Shown here piece by piece: positions 40,820 to 45,277 of a DNA stretch of 45,277 nucleotides. Location: positions 1 through 45,277 of the forward strand of contig JAEXNR010000031.1 of NCBI GenBank assembly GCA_023439505.1, written 5' to 3'. A model generated the notes under the pieces. It saw nothing but the letters and a program-made list of their open reading frames with translations, did no database searches and had not been told where the DNA came from. The translations under genes and the position numbers were made by a program. Position 1 is the first letter of the stretch. Every line of letters begins with the position of its first letter. This DNA comes from Bacillota bacterium (GTDB lineage: Bacteria; Bacillota; Clostridia; Lachnospirales; Lachnospiraceae).

Positions 40820-41524
40820 TTACACTTCTTCTATATATCTCAAGCCTTCTATTTTTTTAATACTATCAATAATATCCTTATGATTCTGTCTCTTGCCAAA
40901 GTCAATTTCAATGATTGCACAGGTATCTTCTTTATACCAAACCGTCTCCGGTCTTCTATGTACTCCCAAAATACGAATATTATTGGCGTTAAAGTAATCC
41001 AATAAGCGAAGCATAAATTCCTCATCAATTCCCTCAGCATAGAGTTTCATTAATCTGGAATGCTCTACAATTTTCCGATCAACAATACGATAAATAAAAG
41101 AATTGATATTAATCACTACCAGTCCTGCCACCCCACCAAAATAAAATCCTGTACCGATTGCAATTCCTAATGCTGCTGTAACCCACAATGCCGCTGCTGT
41201 TGTCAGCCCCCTGATTTGATTTTGCCTCGTCACCATGATTGTACCTGCGCCTAAAAACCCAATCCCGCTGATAACCTGCGCTGCCATTCTGGTCGAATCG
41301 CCGCCTAATGAAAGATGTATACTGATATATTCATTAGTAATCATAACGAGAGTAGAACCAATACATACTAATGAGAAGGTTTTCAAACCGGCTGGCCGGC
41401 CTTTTATCTCGCGCTCAAAACCAATCAGACCGCCGCAAACCGATGCCAAAAGTAACTTAAATAAGGTAATAAATTCAAATTTTGACCATAAGTCCGCTGT
41501 CAGTAAGCTCTTATATATATCCAT
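40820..41524 (-). CDS. MgtC/SapB-family membrane protein
   Basis: A 234-residue protein. Four or five membrane helices fill residues 20-150, with the family core GGLIGFEREIKGRPAGLKTF, GSTLVMI and GIGFLGAGTI then IRGLTTAAALWVTAALG. The C-terminal 90 residues form a soluble ACT-like domain. MgtC proteins affect magnesium homeostasis or ATP synthase activity in other bacteria; why one sits behind nucleoside phosphorylase genes is unclear. GGGGAGG precedes the start. It is 30 bp after deoD. Confidence 0.9.
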   Translation of the reverse strand: MDIYKSLLTADLWSKFEFITLFKLLLASVCGGLIGFEREIKGRPAGLKTFSLVCIGSTLVMITNEYISIHLSLGGDSTRMAAQVISGIGFLGAGTIMVTRQNQIRGLTTAAALWVTAALGIAIGTGFYFGGVAGLVVININSFIYRIVDRKIVEHSRLMKLYAEGIDEEFMLRLLDYFNANNIRILGVHRRPETVWYKEDTCAIIEIDFGKRQNHKDIIDSIKKIEGLRYIEEV

Positions 41525-41554
41525 TTTGATACCTCCCCACAATATCATGCACTG

Positions 41555-42271
41555 CTATATGATGCAGGCAGCGTTAAGTGCTATATCTATCATTTTTTTA
41601 AACGATGTTTGTCGTTCCTCTGATGATGTTTTCTCATTGGAATAAAAAGAATCAGAGATTGTTAAAATGCAGGCAGCTTTACGGTTCAATACAGTAGCAT
41701 TATGAAATAAAGCAAAACTTTCCATGTCTATACATGCGCAGTTATGTTTTTTGTGAATCTCTCTGTAATCATCCACATCACTTTCTGTATAAAAAACATC
41801 ACATGAGTGCACTTTAGCCAATCGAATCGGAATAGATAGCAAGTTCGCCTTTTCTATTATTATCTGATTCAGTTCTTTGTTCGGATATAGAATATCTGCA
41901 TCATAACCGCTCTGTGTCCTTGCAAATGTAGATTCGCTCCACACACTCTCTGCTAAAACCACATCGTAAAGTTTTAGTTCTCTGACATAAGAACCAGCAG
42001 AGCCAATCCTTATAATTGCCTCCACGTCATATTCTTTATACAACTCATAAGAGTAAATCCCCATTGATGGCATCCCCATACCACTAGCCATAATGCTGAT
42101 TTCCTTCCCTTTGTAAAAACCCGTATAGGCATACATATTTCTAACTTCATTGACTAGGCGATATTGTTCCAAATATGTTTCCGCAATAAACTTTGCTCTC
42201 AAAGGATCTCCTGGCATCAGCACCGTCTTTGCTATTTCATTCTTTTTTGCCTGATTGTGTGGTGTTGGCAT
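41555..42271 (-). CDS. deoD: Purine-nucleoside phosphorylase
   Basis: A 238-residue hexameric-type phosphorylase of normal length, converting purine (deoxy)nucleosides and phosphate to base and (deoxy)ribose 1-phosphate. Motifs: MPGDPLRAKFIAE, SGMGMPSMGIYSYEL, RIGSAGSY, SCDVFYT, CIDMESFALF and the catalytic Asp in ISDSFYS. GGGAGG precedes the start. It lies 35 bp after deoB, the enzyme that uses its sugar product. Confidence 0.95.
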   Translation of the reverse strand: MPTPHNQAKKNEIAKTVLMPGDPLRAKFIAETYLEQYRLVNEVRNMYAYTGFYKGKEISIMASGMGMPSMGIYSYELYKEYDVEAIIRIGSAGSYVRELKLYDVVLAESVWSESTFARTQSGYDADILYPNKELNQIIIEKANLLSIPIRLAKVHSCDVFYTESDVDDYREIHKKHNCACIDMESFALFHNATVLNRKAACILTISDSFYSNEKTSSEERQTSFKKMIDIALNAACII

Positions 42272-42306
42272 ATTTTTTTCCTCCCTTGTTCTGATTGATT
42301 TGCAAG

Positions 42307-43494
42307 TTAATTTAAACTGCTCAGCAACGATGACCCAATGGTGCCGGCTGGCATAGTAAGACCAAAATTATCTGCAATCGTCGCTCCCACAGCAGCGAAA
42401 TTAGTCTGATTTGGTAACCTTCCTGACTCTATCATCGCGTGGGAATAAATAAGCAAAGGTACCATCTCTTTTGTATGGTCGGTTCCTTTAAACGTTGGAT
42501 CATTTCCATGATCTGCAGTTATCAGCAGCAAGTCATCTTTTTCCATCCGCTGTACGAATACCCCCAACTGTTCATCAAAGGATTCTAGCTCTTTTCCATA
42601 TCCGACAGGATTCCTTCTGTGTCCCCATAATGCATCAAAGTCGACCAAGTTTGTAAAGCATAGGCCTTTAAATTTCTTGCTCAGCATTTCGGTTGTTTGT
42701 ATCATACCATGTATGCTGGATTTGGATTTATAAGCCTCCGTAATTCCTTCGCCATCAAAGATATCATTGATTTTACCTATGCCAATAACACTCAATCCAT
42801 TATCCTCTAAAGCATTTAATACAGTTTTCCCATATGGTTTCAATGCATAATCATGACGGTTTGATGTTCTCTTAAATTCACCTTTTTTTCTTCCTAGATA
42901 TGGCCGTGCAATCACTCGCCCAACCCGCCACTCCTCTTTCATAGTCAACTCTCTAGCTATCTCACAGCAACGATACAGTTCATGTAAATCAAAGGTTTCC
43001 TCATTTCCACATATCTGCAATACGGAGTCTGCAGATGTATACACAATCATATTGCCCGTAGCTATTTCCTGTTCTGCAAATTCCTCTAGAATTTCAGTTC
43101 CACTCGCTGCTACATTGCCGATAATCTTATGCCCTGTTCTTTTGCTCAGCTCGTCTATTAGCTCTTTGGGAAATCCAGATTCAGTAAATGTTTGAAACGG
43201 TTGAGTAATATGCAGTCCCATTAACTCCCAATGTCCAGTCATCGTATCCTTGCCTACACTTGCTTCAGATAATTTTGTATAATACCCAGATATACAGTCT
43301 GTACCAAATACATTGGCCATCGGATGTAATCTAGCAAGTCCCAAACTCACCAAATTTGGTATCTTAAAATTGTCCATATGCATCGCAATGTGGCCTAAAG
43401 TATCACTCCCTTCATCTCCATACTCTTTCGCATTATGCATGGCCCCAACCCCCAGCGAATCAATTACAATAGCAAAAACTCTGTTATACTTCAT
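42307..43494 (-). CDS. deoB: Phosphopentomutase
   Basis: A 395-residue enzyme of the alkaline-phosphatase superfamily interconverting pentose 1-phosphate and 5-phosphate, linking nucleoside breakdown to the pentose pathway. Metal and catalytic motifs are visible: VIDSLGVGAM, GKDTMTGHWE (phospho-Thr region), YTSADSVLQI, VDFDALWGHRR and TADHGNDPTF with THTKE-like TDHTKEMVP. The length is normal. GGAGG precedes the start, which overlaps the YczE gene by 11 bp. Confidence 0.96.
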   Translation of the reverse strand: MKYNRVFAIVIDSLGVGAMHNAKEYGDEGSDTLGHIAMHMDNFKIPNLVSLGLARLHPMANVFGTDCISGYYTKLSEASVGKDTMTGHWELMGLHITQPFQTFTESGFPKELIDELSKRTGHKIIGNVAASGTEILEEFAEQEIATGNMIVYTSADSVLQICGNEETFDLHELYRCCEIARELTMKEEWRVGRVIARPYLGRKKGEFKRTSNRHDYALKPYGKTVLNALEDNGLSVIGIGKINDIFDGEGITEAYKSKSSIHGMIQTTEMLSKKFKGLCFTNLVDFDALWGHRRNPVGYGKELESFDEQLGVFVQRMEKDDLLLITADHGNDPTFKGTDHTKEMVPLLIYSHAMIESGRLPNQTNFAAVGATIADNFGLTMPAGTIGSSLLSSLN

Positions 43495-44140
43495 TTGATG
43501 TATACCTCCTTGTTCCTTTTCTACCCGCTCTTTCTTTATTAGTAAGCAAGGTGTTAAAACCCTTTATTAATAAGCCTGAAGTCAATACACATATCACCGA
43601 ACCAATTCCAAAAATCCCGCCAAGCTGATAACCAACAAGCACATACAAATAATCAACTAATAACCGCAGCACAACATAAGGTATTTTAATTTGAGTTGAT
43701 AGTTGATACAGCAGGGCATCAAGAGCATTCATTCCAAACTCAAATCGTATTAGGACAGCTAAAGACATTGTAAAGACAAATAAACCCAAAATAAATACTA
43801 GAAGTCTTATTGTAAATACCCAGCTTGCCAATTGAGATGCACTTAATATCCAACTATAAAATTCGATGAAATACCCAGATAATAAAGCATATGCAATACT
43901 TCCTATACCTAAATTCTTCTTTGCACAGACAAATGCCAATCCAATTAAAAGAAAATTATATAGTAGTGATGCATGTCCAAATTGGATATTAAGCGATTTA
44001 TGAACACCTTCACATAAGATTCCTATAGGATCACTTCCCAAATGTGTTTGCAAGAAAACAGCTACTCCTAAACCAACACCATTCATCACAGCAAAAATAC
44101 CAATAATCTTTTTTATCGTTTTCAAAAATGTAGCCCTCAT
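43484..44140 (-). CDS. YczE-family membrane protein
   Basis: A 218-residue protein with about five or six membrane helices. The family start GVGLGVAVFLQTHLGSDPIG is present, as is FGMNALDALLYQL. Function unproven; related proteins affect membrane-bound synthesis or transport. No clear ribosome site precedes the ATG at 44140; a TTG at 44125 has GAGGG eight bases upstream and may be the true start. It leads the deoB-deoD-mgtC unit and is divergent from the Crp/Fnr gene across an 83-bp gap. Confidence 0.82.
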   Translation of the reverse strand: MRATFLKTIKKIIGIFAVMNGVGLGVAVFLQTHLGSDPIGILCEGVHKSLNIQFGHASLLYNFLLIGLAFVCAKKNLGIGSIAYALLSGYFIEFYSWILSASQLASWVFTIRLLVFILGLFVFTMSLAVLIRFEFGMNALDALLYQLSTQIKIPYVVLRLLVDYLYVLVGYQLGGIFGIGSVICVLTSGLLIKGFNTLLTNKERAGRKGTRRYTSNEV

Positions 44141-44223
44141 TTCAGCTTGATTTATTTAGTAGAATATATTACATTAGATAATAAAAAAAGGCCATCTGGC
44201 ACTTTTTCAAATAAAGGAGCAAA
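44141..44223. promoter_or_regulatory. Divergent promoter region between yczE-like and crp/fnr-like genes
   Basis: This 83-bp AT-rich gap must hold promoters for both directions. A GGCCATCTGGC element with GCCA/TGGC symmetry (about 44191-44201) and TTATTATCTAATG are present, but no unambiguous -35/-10 pair could be fixed. The Crp/Fnr product is the obvious candidate to act here. Confidence 0.5.
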
Positions 44224-44913
44224 ATGAATATACCAGACAACCTTATTAAATTATTAACTCAGCAATCATATGAATTTATACAGAAGTTTTTTAAATACTG
44301 TCCACTATTGCTACAGGACAACATCATGTACAAATGCTATCAGAAAAACCATATATTGATTGAAACTAATGATGCATGTGCATTCGTATACATCTTAATT
44401 AAAGGACGGCTACAAGCAATTGAAGAAAAATTCCCTGAATTTAATTATTCCTTTACTGAACTTAATGCTATTGAAATCATTGGCGATTTCGAATTATTTA
44501 CAGAGGATATTCAAAGAATTGTTACACTATCAACACTCGAAAAATCACATTTTTTAGTTATTCCCGCTATTGATTATATTGAATGGTTAAAAAAAGATGT
44601 TAATGCTTTGTTTATTAGAACACAAATGCTTATTACACAACTCACCAAACAAACTCAAACAGAACGGCAGTTATTTATGATGGATAATAACAAGCGCTTG
44701 ATGTTCTTTTTGCTAGGTGAATATGCAAAACAAAACATTTCTACCGCAAACATTCACTATACCAGAGAACAGATTTCTAATAAAATTGGCTGCTCCCTAC
44801 GTACGATTAATCGTATTATTTTAAGTTTACAGGAAGAAGGATTAATATCTTTAAATCATGGTAAAATCCAAGTAAATTCTGAGCAAGTCAAAAAAATCCA
44901 AAAATGTCTGTAA
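44224..44913 (+). CDS. Crp/Fnr-family transcriptional regulator
   Basis: A 229-residue regulator. Residues about 20-125 form the cyclic-nucleotide-type beta-barrel (ILIKGRLQAIEEKFPEFNYS; EIIGDFELFTEDIQRI) and about 165-210 the winged helix (REQISNKIGCSLRTINRIIL then LQEEGLISLNHGKIQV). FNR-type Cys ligands are absent, so oxygen sensing by an iron-sulfur cluster is unlikely. AAGGAG precedes the start. Divergent from the nucleoside operon, so probably its regulator. The 209 bp beyond its stop show no gene I can support. Confidence 0.92.
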   Translation: MNIPDNLIKLLTQQSYEFIQKFFKYCPLLLQDNIMYKCYQKNHILIETNDACAFVYILIKGRLQAIEEKFPEFNYSFTELNAIEIIGDFELFTEDIQRIVTLSTLEKSHFLVIPAIDYIEWLKKDVNALFIRTQMLITQLTKQTQTERQLFMMDNNKRLMFFLLGEYAKQNISTANIHYTREQISNKIGCSLRTINRIILSLQEEGLISLNHGKIQVNSEQVKKIQKCL

Positions 44914-45122
44914 AGTGGTATATTATGCCTTTCATTTGGATCATTGTAGTTTTGCAGAAGTAAAAAACTAATCTCAACATTGCCGCATCTATAATAAATG
45001 TCAGAATAAGCGATTGCATCCATGAAAGAGCCATTTTTGCCCCCTAAAAACACAGGTTTTATAGATGCACCAAAACCACTATATATTGTTTATAGCTCAA
45101 ATTCAAATCGCCAAAAACCACA

Positions 45123-45257
45123 TCATCTTGACTTTTCCAGCAGCACTACGCGTATGATATCGCATTTTCTCTTACCGCTACGGTAGAGATCAACAATTTG
45201 TTGTTTAAATTCGGGTGTAAATGTACGACGGTTTTTTGGTTCATTGTTTTGAGACAT
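45123..45257 (-). pseudogene. IS3-type OrfA transposase, N-terminal fragment
   Basis: From the ATG at 45257 (AAAGGATGATGCCCT upstream) the frame reads MSQNNEPKNRRTFTPEFKQQ then IVDLYRSGKRKCDIIR, the start of IS3-family OrfA helix-turn-helix proteins. After residue 36 the family pattern (EYDLTPS) is replaced by VVLLEKSR and a stop, so the element is cut at about 45149. No terminal repeat or OrfB is found inside the window. Confidence 0.8.
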
Positions 45258-45277
45258 AGGGCATCATCCTTTCTTCA

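Noticed and set aside
44856..45053. 65-residue minus-strand ORF after the Crp/Fnr gene
   Set aside because: Overlaps the end of the regulator on the opposite strand, no ribosome site, no recognised motif; it could be IS debris but there is no evidence.

Overview
The window looks like chromosome from a low-GC anaerobic Firmicute, most likely a Clostridia/Lachnospiraceae-type organism. This is inferred from AT-rich intergenic DNA, strong AGGAGG ribosome sites, many one-component regulators, a Clostridium-style cyclic-di-GMP-I riboswitch, a two-FtsX-domain ABC exporter with its own two-component system, and Old Yellow Enzyme and GPH-symporter genes. Nearly all genes lie on the minus strand. No rRNA, tRNA or CRISPR array was seen.

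Region by region. 1-350: left-edge gene start and a chimera of two gene ends (PEP-utilising mobile domain plus serine-recombinase tail). 0.4-2.2 kb: QueG-like iron-sulfur reductase and MarR regulator under two copies of a 16-bp palindrome. 2.2-3.05 kb: an unrecognised small-gene cluster (134-aa membrane-anchored protein, 39-aa ORF, 43-aa exported peptide) preceded by a 17-aa leader ORF and nested hairpins. 3.05-5.05 kb: TetR plus condensation-type acyltransferase with a double operator. 5.1-6.1 kb: MarR-GNAT fusion. 6.3-7.3 kb: exported Asp-repeat/SH3-like protein. 7.3-7.75 kb: gene debris. 7.9-19.2 kb: carbohydrate block with a YitT membrane protein, ribulokinase, polyol-type SDR, membrane alpha/beta hydrolase, broken fructokinase, zinc alcohol dehydrogenase, beta-mannosidase and a chemoreceptor. 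19.5-24.9 kb: AraC regulator, Old Yellow Enzyme flavoprotein and GPH symporter, bracketed by a 0.3-kb direct repeat. 24.1-25.8 kb: more debris, terminators and a c-di-GMP-I riboswitch with no intact gene behind it. 25.8-30.9 kb: response regulator, histidine kinase, ABC ATPase and ABC permease, visibly more GC-rich than the flanks. 30.9-33.4 kb: YdbC/PC4-like protein, an unknown protein, a broken helicase and transposase pieces. 33.4-44.9 kb: a nucleoside/pentose salvage locus (deoB, deoD, uridine phosphorylase, two Cof phosphatases, TIM-barrel isomerase, GntR regulator, CUT1 ABC importer without ATPase, MgtC and YczE membrane proteins) with a divergent Crp/Fnr regulator. 45.1-45.3 kb: truncated IS3-type OrfA.

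How the genes fit together. Ribulokinase and the SDR could take a pentitol through ribulose to ribulose 5-phosphate. Beta-mannosidase, the dehydrogenase and a lost fructokinase look like a manno-oligosaccharide/polyol unit with a chemoreceptor nearby. In the nucleoside locus, the phosphorylases would give pentose 1-phosphates, DeoB would convert these to 5-phosphates, and the importer and phosphatases would feed or trim sugar phosphates. The two-component/ABC block has the same direct-repeat operator (TTGAG-N6-TTGAGAATTG) before the regulator gene and before the ABC genes. A terminator-like hairpin holds the ABC ribosome site, and this arrangement could block read-through while letting the regulated promoter through. 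The most unusual items are that wiring, the orphan riboswitch, the repeat-bracketed catabolic module and the hairpin/leader-peptide control in front of the small unknown genes.
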